Shown here: one piece after another, positions 1 to 11,176 of the stretch | How positions within the stretch are numbered: position 1 is the stretch's first letter | Layout of the letters: the number at the start of each line of letters is the position of its first letter | Assembly (NCBI GenBank): GCA_027422505.1 | Contig: JAPQWV010000002.1 | Location: forward strand, 26,948,501-27,012,500 | Direction: 5' to 3' | Origin: Craterostigma plantagineum | Taxonomy: Eukaryota; Streptophyta; Magnoliopsida; Lamiales; Linderniaceae | Length of the DNA stretch: 64,000 bases | The notes under the pieces: generated by a model | What the model saw: the letters and a program-made list of their open reading frames with translations, nothing else | The model's database searches: none | Told to the model about the DNA's origin: nothing | Translations under genes and position numbers: made by a program

Positions 1-596
1 GCAACGGCCTCAAGAATTTGACCAAGCTCAAACGGCAACGAAGGGAGGAAGTACAGAAATACTACGTCAAAAGACGTCCACTTCTGAGGTAGATCTATCA
101 GTGAGCCTTGCCAACATTTAACCTTATCATGCTTTTCCTTGATGCACGCCAGAACGAAAAGAGATTCATGTACCGCAAGGATCTCCTTGCCAGGCGATAG
201 GGAAACCATTCTGTCGATAAATACTTCAGAAGCAGCCGAAACCAGAACCCTTGAGGTTTCTGCAATTTCACCAGCAGATATGATACGATCCATCTTCTGT
301 ATATGCCCATCGTCGCAATCAACGTCAAGAAACGACCAATCCTTTTCGAGGAAATCTTCAAAATCAAATAAGGAAGCTGCATTGCCCTGGCCATAAGGAT
401 CTGCAGCTCCGGCGGAAGATCCAAGCGTGAACCGAAAATTGTGCAAATTGACTGAGAGTCCTACCGATTGAAACGAGAGGAGCCGAGATTTAGGAGAGCA
501 TCCAATATTTCTGGGAGCAGGCGAAAACTCACATGGAGCTATTTTGAAGGACGATGACTTGAGTTGGAGACAAGACCAAGTCAGCTGAATATTCAT
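1..596 (-). CDS. 5' part of an unrecognised, probably plastid-targeted gene; runs off the left edge
   Basis: An uninterrupted frame of 198 codons starts at the ATG at 596-594 and is still open at base 1, so the gene continues outside the window. The first ~65 residues are rich in Ser, Leu and basic residues with few acidic ones (start MNIQLTWSCLQL), like a chloroplast transit peptide. A conserved-looking acidic segment follows (DPYGQGNAASLFDFEDFL), then a possible alpha/beta pattern (RVLVSASSEVF, then FDVVFLYFLP). I have a loose impression of plant proteins annotated as SAM-dependent methyltransferase-like, but no complete cofactor motif is visible, so I do not assign a function. Frames on the opposite strand here are much shorter and look like shadows. 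Coding status is likely; identity is open. Confidence 0.7.
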   Translation of the reverse strand, partial: MNIQLTWSCLQLKSSSFKIAPCEFSPAPRNIGCSPKSRLLSFQSVGLSVNLHNFRFTLGSSAGAADPYGQGNAASLFDFEDFLEKDWSFLDVDCDDGHIQKMDRIISAGEIAETSRVLVSAASEVFIDRMVSLSPGKEILAVHESLFVLACIKEKHDKVKCWQGSLIDLPQKWTSFDVVFLYFLPSLPFELGQILEAV

Positions 597-659
597 GGCG
601 ACGCGGCACACAGAGGAGTCGAGCTAAACCACCGAGCTGAGGAATAACAGAAGATTCAA

Positions 660-1200
660 GAGGGCTTTCTTTGAGGCATAGGATTGGGAGTTTTTTTTTT
701 GGTAAAATAGGATTGCTTTTGTGTTAAATTAAATAGAGAAAAGGGATTCTATGTTTTTTAATTTAAAAAAGGGATTGAGTGTTGAAAAAAAAATCGAAGG
801 TTTGATTATCATTTTGATCCGCCTCGACTGAAATTCATGTCGAAATGAGTTGTTAATCGATTGGTTCGTGATTATTAACCCCAAATCTGAGTGAATTTTC
901 GTGTTTATGAGCTTGAAATCGAAGTTTTCGAACAAAAAACGGTTTATTCGAGTTTTTATTCGAATCATCGACCTCGGATTGAGTTACTCGAATAACAAGC
1001 ACTTATTCGGGTAAAAAAATAGAATTGAGAATTCGAATTATTATTTTTTTCGAAATTTTTTTACTCGAATTAATTATTAAAATTGAAAAATAATAATTCG
1101 AATTATTCGAATTTTTGTTACTCGAAAAAAATCTGTTTAAGTTGGGGTATTTCGAGAACTTTCGGTCCAATCCCTTTTCTTTAATAAAAATAGGAACCGC
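660..1200. repeat. AT-rich spacer with TTCGAA-type palindromes
   Basis: This is the sequence upstream of the left-edge gene. It is strongly AT-rich. From about 990 to 1135 it consists of imperfect inverted copies around the words TTCGAATTATT and ACTCGAAT, so the strand can fold on itself. No open frame of convincing composition is present. It may be the relic of a small foldback element or simple-sequence expansion. Confidence 0.45.
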
Positions 1201-1904
1201 TCCTTCCTAAAATAGCAATTGATTGTTGTTGTTCACTCAGACAAACATTCTCAACTAACCATTCCAAAGAAAGTTCTCAACCTCTTGAGATCTGATTTAC
1301 TAGATAGGCTTTTGATCCGCATTTGAGGCTGGCCCAACATATCTATTCCACATACAGTCCGTTCTGCGCCATCAATCTCATGTCATTGGGCTCACATTTA
1401 GCCCAATACTAATTTCTCCTCAACCCAACCCACTGCATCATTTCTTCATCTCTTTTTCTTCCCGCCTCAGCTAATCTACCCTAATAATAAGCGCTGTCAA
1501 TGTCATCACTCCTGTTTCTCCCTCTTCTAGTTCTCAATCTAATCCCTCGGACAATTCACGCATCTGGAAACAAACCTTAATGTCGACTATGCATTTGCTA
1601 TCGATGGACCAAAATTCATGTGAAAAAGGAGCCGCAAGGGTGCCATTAAAAACTTCAAAGAGTGATGTAGTTTCCTAACCCACCATGAGAATTTAAAAAG
1701 CTGACTACTAATTGTTCTATCTATGTTTTGGTTGGAGGTGTGATAGTGAAGGCCAGATCGATGGATCAATATTATCCCATCAAGTTTACCACAAAAGTTA
1801 CTGGCACGCAAATTAATGTGGTATTATTATAATCTAGTTCATGAGATTAGATATAAACAAATTGCTTAAATTTATAACCCTTTGCTAATTATTCTCACTA
1901 GTTA
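1200..1904. other. Intergenic, nothing recognised
   Basis: I see no open frame with gene-like composition, no RNA gene and no clear repeat boundary. Short frames on the minus strand here look random. Confidence 0.5.
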
Positions 1905-2020
1905 CTTTTCCCTCCAATTACATTTAAAATGGTGTTTAATTTTTTATTCAAAACGGAAAGGTGATAAAATTATTGGGACGTCCGGAATGGAATGTGATAA
2001 AATTAGCGGGACAGAGGGAG
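1905..2020. mobile_element. Degenerate Stowaway-type MITE fragment
   Basis: The right end reads GGGACAGAGGGAG followed by TA. Its reverse complement CTCCCTCTGTCCC is a close match to the known Stowaway terminal repeat, and TA is the expected target duplication. The left end is poor: TA then CTTTTCCCTCC near 1903-1913. The left boundary is therefore uncertain. Confidence 0.5.
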
Positions 2021-2189
2021 TATATAGAGAAAAAAAGGAACGTTAACAGTCAACAGTGCCGTTAAAAATTCTTACTTGGTCTGTCGTTTGCAATTCCTAT
2101 ATAATGATTTTCATAGTGGCTTATTATATCCCCATTATGTTGCATTAAATATACATTAAAACTAACCTTTCGTATGCTTCTATATATCA

Positions 2190-3341
2190 TTGGGCCGTTT
2201 GGTTTAACAGATTAGGCTAGATAATATTAATAATAATATGTATTATAGTGTTTGGTTTATTTTGCTGCAGCCCGTTATTATAGGCAAGCCCAGTATTATG
2301 TCTCAGAACCCGATATAAATAAAGCAAAAAGAATAGGTCAGTTTAATTATGCTGGGCCTTATGGCTGTGTCTAGTTGTATGGATAGAATTATCTAATGAT
2401 AATAGCTCGTGGATAAATTATTTTGTCCACCGCAATAAAATATGTTCACTTCGCTGAATAATTTCAAAATTAACGTGTTCAGTAGCATAGAAAACATCAT
2501 GAGATATCAACTTAAATGCCTAATGAAATTACAAATATAACCTTACCTCTTTAACATCGATTAGTTTAATTTCCAAATCAAAATCAGATCGAAACCCAAC
2601 GAAAGCTTGGAGAGGCCATCTTCCTTCTAGCTCGAAACCCCACGAACAGCTTGGAGAGGCCATCGAAACCCCGCGAAACCTTTTTAACATCGATTGGCTT
2701 CCTACTGGAAAGCTATTTGCAGGTTCAACACTAAAATGGGTGTATTTTGCTGAATGAATGTTTGTAAAATGACAAACATTTTTACTTCTCATGTCAGCAT
2801 ATTATCCGTGATGCGTCTGAAACGAACACGAAAATTTAACAATTAGTAACGCAACACAAAATAGCCAACCACTCAATATGAACTAAAAGAAGTGAAAAAT
2901 AAATATCACGTGCATCACTAAAATATTCGAAAGCCTGAACACAGTGAAAAAATCCTCAATTTGTGCATAAAATGTGAACGAGGACAGTGATTGAGAAGGT
3001 CAAAACATTTTTCTTACCTAGATTGATGCCAGCGGTCGGAGGGGCACCCTAATACGCACCTGCTGTCGAGATTTTACAGATGAAACTCGTTAAAATGGCC
3101 CAAATCGTTGAGTGGAGAATATGGAGATATACCTTGAGCCCATCTTCTCCCAACTCAGCTCCTCTGAGTTTGACAAAAACCACTGCCCGCGCGCATTAGG
3201 GATTACAAGGGCAATTTTGTCAATTCAGACAATTAGTATAGGTTGGATTATTTTAGCTGACCCAAACACGTGATATTAAATTGACTAGTATACATAAGAT
3301 AATAGCAACAGGCCTGTTATTATGGCGGGCTTTAGACTTTG
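2190..3341. mobile_element. Decayed MITE-rich spacer
   Basis: Several copies of a terminal-repeat-like word of the form GGC(C/T)GTGTTTG(G/C)TT recur, for example near 2193 and 2362, mixed with repeated AGCCCGTTATTAT-like pieces. The same words mark the two better-preserved units to the right. No complete element with matched ends could be bounded here, and no coding sequence is apparent. Confidence 0.35.
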
Positions 3342-3593
3342 GCTGTGTTTGCTTTGTAGCTGGGCTAGTAGTATAGTCTAAGCCCGTCTAATGTGTGGCG
3401 GGCCAATTTATCTGAAAATATAGGATAAAATAATATTAGGTATTTGTGTTGGATAAATAATAAAGGAGCCCGTTAATATAGTGCGGGCTTTTTATTTTTT
3501 CTTGGGTTCAATAATAAAAGCAAACATGAGATAATATGTTATTAATAATATTACAACCCATTTTCTGGGCTTTTCTATTAAAGCAAAGACAGC
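3342..3593. mobile_element. MITE, ~250 bp, terminal repeat GCTGTGTTTGCTTT
   Basis: The left end GCTGTGTTTGCTTT matches the reverse complement of the right end, GCTGTCTTTGCTTT, at 13 of 14 bases. The right part contains ACCCATTTTCTGGGCTTTTC, which recurs in diverged form in the next unit, so both belong to one family. I could not identify a convincing target duplication, so the superfamily is unassigned. Confidence 0.5.
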
Positions 3594-3606
3594 ATTTATT
3601 ATCTAT

Positions 3607-3840
3607 GCTGCGTTTGATTCGAAGCCCATATAATACAAATGTCCAAGCTCAGTAAAAAGTTAATCCTAGATAAAATAATATTATTGGTCCATTTGGGATA
3701 AGCTATAGAAGGACCCGTTTAAAATTGTCAGCTTCTCTACTTTTCACAGGCTATGTCTAGGACTACCAAACATGAGGATATTGTTTATAATTAATCTGCA
3801 ACCCATTTTCTAGTTTTGTCCTACAAAGCAAATGCATCGC
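3607..3840. mobile_element. Second MITE of the same family, directly adjacent
   Basis: It starts GCTGCGTTTGATTCG and ends with a block whose reverse complement is GCGATGCATTTGCTTTGTAG. The 3' segment CAACCCATTTTCTAG corresponds to CAACCCATTTTCTGG of the unit to its left, about 250 bp away. Two copies in the same orientation with only ~13 bp between them suggest tandem or nested insertion. Confidence 0.45.
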
Positions 3841-4164
3841 TAACAAACTGAACATGGTCAATCATGTATAAATGCAAACTATCAGTGCTTATATATATAG
3901 AGCCGAAAGCAGCGCATATACTTAATATTATCACGAGCCTTACGTGCCCCATGTATATATCAGTTATCAGATATCAGCCAAGGCTCTTTCATAATTTAAC
4001 GCACGTTGTCGTCACTGAAGTCGTACATTAACCTATATAACTGCCCTGTAGTTTCCCGTTTCTTATTGGGTTGCATTAAAAATTTTAAACTAATACTAAC
4101 CTTTCGTATTTTTTGTGTATTTATTTGTTACTGTTTGGTACAATCATTTGTTCAAATTTTTTAT

Positions 4165-4335
4165 TTGAACCTGAACCCTAAACCCTTCCAAGCTCTAACC
4201 CTAAACCGAACACCGAATCCGGTTCTCTAAACTCTAACCCTAAAATTTTATAACCCTAAACCTTAAACCATGAATCCTAAACTTCAAATCCTAGACCCAA
4301 ACTTTAACTTTAACCAGCCCTAACCCTACACAACC
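4165..4335. repeat. Degenerate telomere-like (CCCTAAA) tract
   Basis: AACCCTAAACC and one-base variants (CCTTAAACC, TCCTAAAC, CTCTAACCCTAA) recur for about 170 bp. The unit resembles the plant telomere repeat CCCTAAA, but copies are irregular and separated. It lies in the 3' flank of the plastid aminotransferase gene. It could be a decayed interstitial telomeric tract or a chance AC-rich simple repeat. Confidence 0.6.
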
Positions 4336-4597
4336 CGATATCTCAAATAACTTCGTTTTTTCACGTCTTATGATTTGTAGCTCAACGCTTGTGGGATCAC
4401 ATTTGTTCGGAAGACCATAAGACACAACCCAACAATGCTCAATTGAATTGATTATTATAACTTCCAATAGGCAGGTTCCCTAAGAAATTACTAGCTGTAT
4501 ATTAGTATCGCAATGTTTGCTCAACAAGAAGCTCCAAATGCATCAGAGATCGGCCCCAAATAAATTTCAGTTCTATATGACCCGATTCTGTAGAGGC

Positions 4598-7500
4598 CTA
4601 GCTGACATTGTGGAATGAGTCTATAATAGCATCGGCAAGATATTCACACTTGGCTGTAGATAACCCAGCTAAGGATATTCTGCCATCCTTGGTCATATAC
4701 ACATGCCACTTGTCGGTCATGTTCTCGCTCTGAATTAAGAATGCAAAGGAAGGCATGAGATCGTCGGTAGTAGGCAATACTATCTTTTTTTAATGTTGTG
4801 ATAGATGACGACGGAATCATTATTGAACAAAAAGATGAGAGTTCAGAAAAGAAAACGTACCTGTGATTTGCTCAAGCCTGTAAACGAAAACATGCCAATC
4901 TGCTCAAGAATAAAAGACCAGTCCTTCCCACTTTGGTCCTTACTACTGAGACTGTCGTACAGCTTCTTTCTCACAGTTTTTATCCTTCCAGCCATCAATG
5001 ACATTTCTTCTCTCCATTCGTTGAAGAGTTCTGGATTCCCAACGATATCAGCAACAATCCTGGCCCCATGAATGGGAGGGTTAGAATACATTGGCCGTGC
5101 AAGCCTTTTCAATTGGCTTTTCACCCTGTGGTATCCAGGAAAATCATCACTAATTAATAAAACTTAAACCAAAGAACTGCATGAATAGCATGCGGTCTGA
5201 TCAAGTAATTGAAACGAGCAATAGGTCACAATCTCAGCACTATTCCACAGTTCCATAGGATTACGCAAGTATTTGGGGAACTATATTGTGGTACATACAC
5301 GCAACATAGCACTAAGTTTTCCAGTTAATATATGAGGGTCGTATAGATCTCGGATGGCAAAAAAAGACACTCCACTATGCTTCTTCGCTTGGCTAAACAA
5401 AAAATACTGGGCATACCTCTGTGCGACATCTGTCGACGAGCAAACAATATTAATTGCCCCAACTCGTTCTGCATACAGTCCCAAATTTTTACTGTACGAC
5501 TGAGCGACCAGTAATTCCATGCCACGTGCAGCAAATAACCTTACAGATGATGCATCTGCGTCAAGGCTTCCACTTGCAAATCCCTACAATAACATCGGTT
5601 AAGCAACAACACAAACAACCATGAACATCCCTCGCATTCATCTAAAAAGGCAGTCACCGTACGCCGTCGCCCTTCGGTGTCAAAGATCCTTCATCTCCCG
5701 CCAAATGCAATCACAATCAAGTTCTTTCACAAAGAATTTACCAGAATTGTACTAGCTTTTATAAAGACAATGAAGCAGATACCACATTACCTGGTAGGCA
5801 ACATCAAAAAACGGAACCATCTTCTTTTCCAGAATAATATCGGCAATTTTTTCCCATTGTTCTGGAGTGGGATCGATGCCCGTAGGATTATGAGCACAGC
5901 CATGCAGTAGCACAAAAGATCCCTCTGGAGCTGCCTGGAAAAACCCTAGTGATTCATTCAATACAATCTTGACATATTTAGGAGGAAGAAAATGATAAAA
6001 TGCCCCAGTGCCGTCATGTGCATCTATTGCTGTTGCATTCAACTATGCAAATTTACAACTAAATTCAACTTTCACCCAATAAAATGGGGGCTAGAAGAAA
6101 TCTTGAAAACTCACAAAGCTAAAATCATTTTCTTCTCTGGCTGTTAGTTTGAAACTCCAAATCACCCAATTACCAGTTCAGTACGGATAACATGGAAATG
6201 TTAAGGAATTCAGTTTGAAGAAACACTTTTGTCAACTCAGACTATAATTTCTGAAATCCAATAAATTAAAAAGTTGGCAATCAATACAGGGAATTTTGTA
6301 ATATATTGAACTTGAGTTAACGACCACATGAATAGTGAAAACATTTTTAGACAGAATAACGATGTTACGATATCAAAAGGCAATCTACTTTAGATACAAT
6401 GCTGATATATCTAATGAAGTACCCAACTCTAACAGTCATCATTAAGGTACTTGCATTAGAACATTTGATCGTGACAGTCCAAAATAACTCATCAAATTCC
6501 ACCATATGATCAGATTGTCCAAGTAACTTGCCAACGTTTCCTCAAAAGTTAGTAATGAGAGATGGACTTGAGGACACAACAAGCTATAAGTGCAGTAACC
6601 CACCAGAACCAATAGATTTCTAATAATTCTTAACACTTGGTATGTAAAAAACCTATTCACAAATAGAGCAAGAAGCAAAACCTTTATGTCAGACACCATT
6701 CCATCGAAATCCAAGCCAACAGTTTTAGGATCATAGTAGCGATACTCGGACCAAGGAACACGAGCATCATTAAAAATATTTTTGTGGTTCCCTGCAGAGA
6801 CATTACCATTAATGTTTGCTATTCTAACATATATCCGGTGTTAAGGGAATTTTAACAGGTACCCCAGGTCGGAGAAGATATCAGAACTTGAGAACCAGAA
6901 AAATATCGCTCTATGAATGCAGCAGCAAGCCGAAGAGATCCCGTCCCTGAAAGACCCTGGACAGTGGCGACCTATTCGTAGGAGCATTATCAAATAAATG
7001 ACATTTTCCCATCAGGAATTACCACTGCTAGAGTACAATTCTTCCGAAAAAGAAGAAATCCCATCGGTATTACCCTATGTTGCTGAATAACAGCATTGTC
7101 TGCTCCAAACAGTAATTCTGCTGTCGCCTTATTAAAAGCAGCTAAACCTTCAATTGGCAGATACTGCACATGGTGATGCACTTTAGCTCCAATCCATAAC
7201 AAAAATCTACCGTAAATTCATCGTTACTACAAAAAGTACCTCTTTATTTTCACCTCTTTCAAGCATAAGCTTTTCTGCCTTCAAAGATGATATGAAAAGT
7301 GGTATCAAAATTTACAAGAGAGGTTAAACACTAATTTCAAAAATATTTTAAAATTATGTGTAATATAATATATATATATATATATATATATAGTTTGCTA
7401 TGGCGCCACCTACCGTGAGCAACCACCGTAAGCACCATAGGCAAATCTCTTCACTATTTCTGTTTTTCGATTCCCAAAGTCGCCAACACCTCCGTAGACC

Positions 7501-7759
7501 CTCTCATATCCACTATTACCTTAATCATCCTCTTAAACACGTTATTTTTAAGAAAATCATCATATCGGTACGTCGTCACATGTAAATAATAAATAATGAA
7601 TTTTTCTAAAAATTAATGTGGAGAGGGCGATTAAGGTTAATAATGGATATGAGAGGATCTACGGAGGTGCTGGCGACATTGGGAATCGAAAAAACAGAAA
7701 AATGAAGAGATTTGCCAATGGTGCTCACGGTGCTTGCTCACTATAGATGGACGCCATAG

Positions 7760-7826
<67 letters not shown>

Positions 7827-8434
7827 TAGCAAATATTATATTAGATGGACGTAATTACCTTCTTCACGACATTGAGCACATAGGGTTGAAGATCTTCAGT
7901 ACGATAAGCACCCACACCAAGGTTGAGTTTCAACTCATGTGCATCGGCTTTGAATGCTTCAGAAACTCCAAGAATGGGATCAGGAGGAGCCATCGTTACG
8001 TCATTGAATCTGGAAACTCGAACAGAAACCATCATATTTGTCCTCGTGAAAGACTGCCATATGAAGGAAGGACGGCTGAAATAAGGTCGATTAATAACAC
8101 AACTCATATAGCCAGATTTTTACAAGAATGCGGTACGCCGTTACGCCGGATGGACCACTCAACAATGATAAAGAAAAAAGATAAACAGAGAAATTACTTT
8201 GTCCTTAACATGAACTTTCCCCGTAAGCATAGCCTGGAGGGAATGGCGAACCATTGAATAAACCTGGTAGAAGAACAAATTCAATTGAAATGAAAAATCA
8301 CGCATGCTGTAGAAGCGAGGTATCGGAGGTTGCAGGTTAATTCGCATCTAACATTCAGGAAACCAAGAAAGGTGGTTGGTCACCTTGAGGTTGTCGAGCT
8401 GAACGATGCTAGGAGAGACTATTAGTGAAGCCAT
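4598..8434 (-). CDS. ASP5: Aspartate aminotransferase, chloroplast type (ASP5-like)
   Basis: PLP enzyme exchanging the amino group between aspartate and 2-oxoglutarate (oxaloacetate and glutamate), here of the plastid isoform. Exons on the minus strand: 8434-8384, 8263-8187, 8075-7859, 7278-7240, 7163-7074, 6971-6863, 6791-6682, 5934-5791, 5583-5417, 5125-4861, 4729-4598; 1401 nt, 466 aa. The core starts [17 protein letters not shown], followed by [22 protein letters not shown], the PLP-lysine motif SYSKN (Lys ~311) and [13 protein letters not shown]. The C-terminus [13 protein letters not shown] is typical of the plastid form, not the cytosolic or mitochondrial ones. About 80 N-terminal residues form a transit peptide. 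The exon-2 donor is inferred: the downstream GT at 8186-8185 keeps phase, while the one at AAA|GTAATT does not. Divergent from VAMP711. Confidence 0.93.
7394..7763. mobile_element. Foldback element with ~165-bp arms in the ASP5-like intron 3
   Basis: The left arm begins TTTGCTATGGCG and the right arm ends CGCCATAGCAAA. The arms pair for about 165 bp (for example CTCCGTAGACCCTCTCAT against ATGAGAGGATCTACGGAG), leaving a loop of ~40-60 bp. The element sits between (TA)n on the left and (CT)n(AT)n on the right. Long arms and a short loop are typical of foldback MITEs. TA-rich flanks hide any target duplication. Confidence 0.75.
7764..7824. repeat. (CT)n(AT)n microsatellite
   Basis: About 31 bp of CT dinucleotides run directly into about 30 bp of AT dinucleotides, inside intron 3 of the aminotransferase gene and 35 bp downstream (minus sense) of the exon ending at 7859. 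Confidence 0.95.
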
Positions 8435-9315
8435 CTGTAACCTATTCAAACGGAATGGATAGAACTAAATAACCCACTCGCAATTGGATCACTAAATAAT
8501 CATTGGCTCTCCGAGAAATGGTGAAGATATAATGATCTGCAATTTCGACAAGCAGCAAAGGAGATGCAGTTACCAATATTTGCAGGTTTGGAACGCTGTC
8601 CCGACTGACGGAATGAACGAACCGTAAGCGTAAGGCAAGAACAAGATGAAAGGCCTGTGATACGCACGAAGCACACACGATTAGGTTTGGTTTTTGTCTT
8701 CTACTTCCTAATTTGAATCGTCTCATGGTTTCAATTAAATTTAAAAATAATTCTCAAGGTCCACGATTTTAGAATAAAAATAGAAGCCCACTACTTTACC
8801 GATGGTAATGGACCCCGTTTAATGTGAAATAATCTCATCTTGAACCCGGTTCTAAATCATATGACCCACAATCTATGTGTCATTTCGTGTCTCACTTTAT
8901 TAAAAATGATTCTTATGATTATTGATCATCTTAAAATAAGATATAAGTTAGATGTGTTTATTTACTTTTATCATATAAATCACGTGAAATAACGATGATT
9001 TTATGATTTGATGAATATAGAATTAATAACTAAAAAAGAAATTTTTGTGATAAAATTCAACGGATCCGATCATTTTGGGTATAGAGGGAGATTGTGGGAC
9101 AAACTATTTCATGCGATCTTACCCCGTCTCGGCGAGACTATAAATATATCACAGGGTGTTTTCGTCAATTAAAATAACAGGGAGGTGTATGCATTTAACC
9201 CGCTTTATTGCACCCAGTCATAAGGAAATAAGCAATCAGGTCAGGTCAGGTCGACCATCATCTAATCAGACGCAATCAAAAAGGCGTTTCTGGACCAAGC
9301 GAGTAGGAGAGGAGG
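8435..9315. promoter_or_regulatory. Divergent promoter region between ASP5-like and VAMP711 genes
   Basis: About 880 bp separate the start codons of two genes that point away from each other. A TATA-box-like TATAAATA lies at 9139-9146 on the plus strand, 170 bp before the VAMP711 start. On the minus side the start codon is preceded by TTACAG, so a 5'-UTR intron in the aminotransferase mRNA is possible. No open frame of interest is present. Confidence 0.5.
9139..9146 (+). promoter_or_regulatory. Candidate TATA box for VAMP711
   Basis: TATAAATA in a GC-richer context (GAGACTATAAATATATC), about 170 bp upstream of the start codon. It matches the plant TATA consensus; the transcription start was not determined. 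Confidence 0.45.
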
Positions 9316-11176
9316 ATGGCCATTCTATATGCACTGGTGGCGCGTGACACGGTGGTTCTAGCTGAATTTTCCTCCACCACCACAACGGCTAATGCCATCG
9401 CCCGACAGATAATCGAGAAAATCCCCGGGAACAGTGATACAAATGCCTCGTATTCGCAAGATCGGTATATATTCCACGTCAAGCGCACCGATGGACTCAC
9501 TGTTCTCTGTATGGCCGACGAAAACGCCGGAAGTATGTGATTTTCTTCTGTTCTGAATTTACTTTTTACGCTGCCCCATATTCTGATCCGATCTGAATTT
9601 CATATTCCATGTCGCTTTGTCTTCTGTTCCGTACTGTATCTGTCTTTGGAGGATCTAAGAAGGCGGTTCTATAGCAGGCTGTAATTCGTGTTTAGAGAGC
9701 TTTGGTGTTCTGATTACAGATGGGTTCGTTGCTCTAATTTTGATGTTTCCAAAGTAGTGAAACTTGAGCGCTGCTGAACTTGATTGAAGCGATCAATTGA
9801 TTTCTATATTGACTATGCATTCCTGTTGTCTTCAGTTTTTCTTCAGTCCTCCAAAGGGGCCCCGTTCTTGTTGTTAAGAGGTCAAAGTTTTATATATGTT
9901 TAGCAGATGATCTGCTGGGATACAATGACAAATTGATGCCGTGGGAGAGGCCGAGACATTTCACATTTGTTCTTAGTGATTACCTTCCTTGCATATTTTT
10001 TCCCAACATTCATTGGTCATTGGAAATTTTCAGGAAGAATACCATTCACATTTCTTGAAGACATTCATCAAAGATTTGTCAGGACCTATGGGCGGGCTGT
10101 GTTGACAGCACAAGCATATGCAATGAATGATGAATTCTCAAGGGTTCTCAGCCAGCAGATGGAATATTACTCGAATGATCCAAATGCTGACAGGATCAAT
10201 CGTATTAGAGGTGAAATGAGCCAGGTACTATTGACCTCATGATGTCTAGCTCGATTCTGTCATTGAGCATTGTTTCAATATCACCCCCCACTGAGTCGTG
10301 GATGTTGTAACGCTGTAACTGGAACACTTAGATGACCTCCCGTATCAATCACTTCCATTCCTCTCGTCAGACCATCTGTAGCACTCATAGCTACAGCTCT
10401 AGCTTCTTCCTTATTTGTAACAGTTTGTTACTTGGGAGGTTGGAATCTTTCTATTCCATACATATTCATTCCTGAGCTTTTTGACATAAATGCCAAAATA
10501 ACAGATCCCAAGAAGAACAAAAGACCTTGAGAAATAAAAAGGAATATCGAAAATTCGTTGGGATTAAAAATGGGCTAATGATGGTTAATATTTGAGACTT
10601 GAGAAATATCCATTCAGTAATTTGTTTGTGTTCAGTAGCCAGGTGAAGCCCTTCATAACCTTACACTACAGCAGTCGATGATCAATATGCTCATCTCTTA
10701 TTTTTAATTTCTCTTATGCCAACATGCTATTACACCACATAAACCATACTTTGCTACACAAGAACCAAATATGTTGGATTTTATTACAGGTGCGAGATGT
10801 CATGATAGAGAATATTGACAAAGTTTTAGATAGAGGTGATAGGTTGGAGCTATTGGTTGATAAAACTGCCGATATGCAAGGAAACACCCTTCGTTTCAGG
10901 AAGCAAACACGCCGTTTTAGAAACACTGTATGGTGGAGAAATGTAAAGCTAATGTAAATCTCTCATATTCCTTATTTGGCCTTCCATTTGTAAAATAGAA
11001 GTAGCTCAATCTTCATTGCATTTTGCATTTCGTTGTCATGGTGATTCTTTTTTATTTTTTATTTATTTTTTTATTTTATATACAGGGTTGCTTTGATACT
11101 CCTTCTCTTGGTAATAGCTTACGTTGTGGTTGCTTTTGTTTGCCATGGACCTCTGCTTCCGTCTTGTGTCAAGTGA
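9316..11176 (+). CDS. VAMP711: Vesicle-associated membrane protein, VAMP71 group (vacuolar R-SNARE)
   Basis: R-SNARE of the longin (VAMP7) family; plant VAMP71 proteins act at the tonoplast and in late endosome-vacuole fusion. Four exons: 9316-9532, 10034-10224, 10790-10953, 11086-11176; 220 aa, the usual length. The longin domain spans residues 1 to ~110 (start [14 protein letters not shown], later [15 protein letters not shown] and [17 protein letters not shown]). The SNARE motif follows at ~125-185 with the zero-layer Arg in [13 protein letters not shown]-terminal membrane anchor ([17 protein letters not shown]) ends [11 protein letters not shown]. The residues [10 protein letters not shown] and [10 protein letters not shown] favour the VAMP71 over the VAMP72 group. 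All junctions are GT-AG and phases agree. The start has an A/G-rich context (GAGGAGGATGG). Confidence 0.95.

Noticed and set aside
98..424. 108-codon minus-strand frame and an 85-codon plus-strand frame (139-396)
   Set aside because: Both overlap the longer uninterrupted minus-strand frame 596-1, which has transit-peptide and protein-like composition. They are shadows in other frames.
4006..4230. 74-codon plus-strand frame
   Set aside because: Its second half is the translated telomere-like repeat (NLNPKPFQALTLN). No gene context.
7823..8257. 144-codon plus-strand frame
   Set aside because: Antisense to exons 2 and 3 of the plastid aminotransferase; no independent support.
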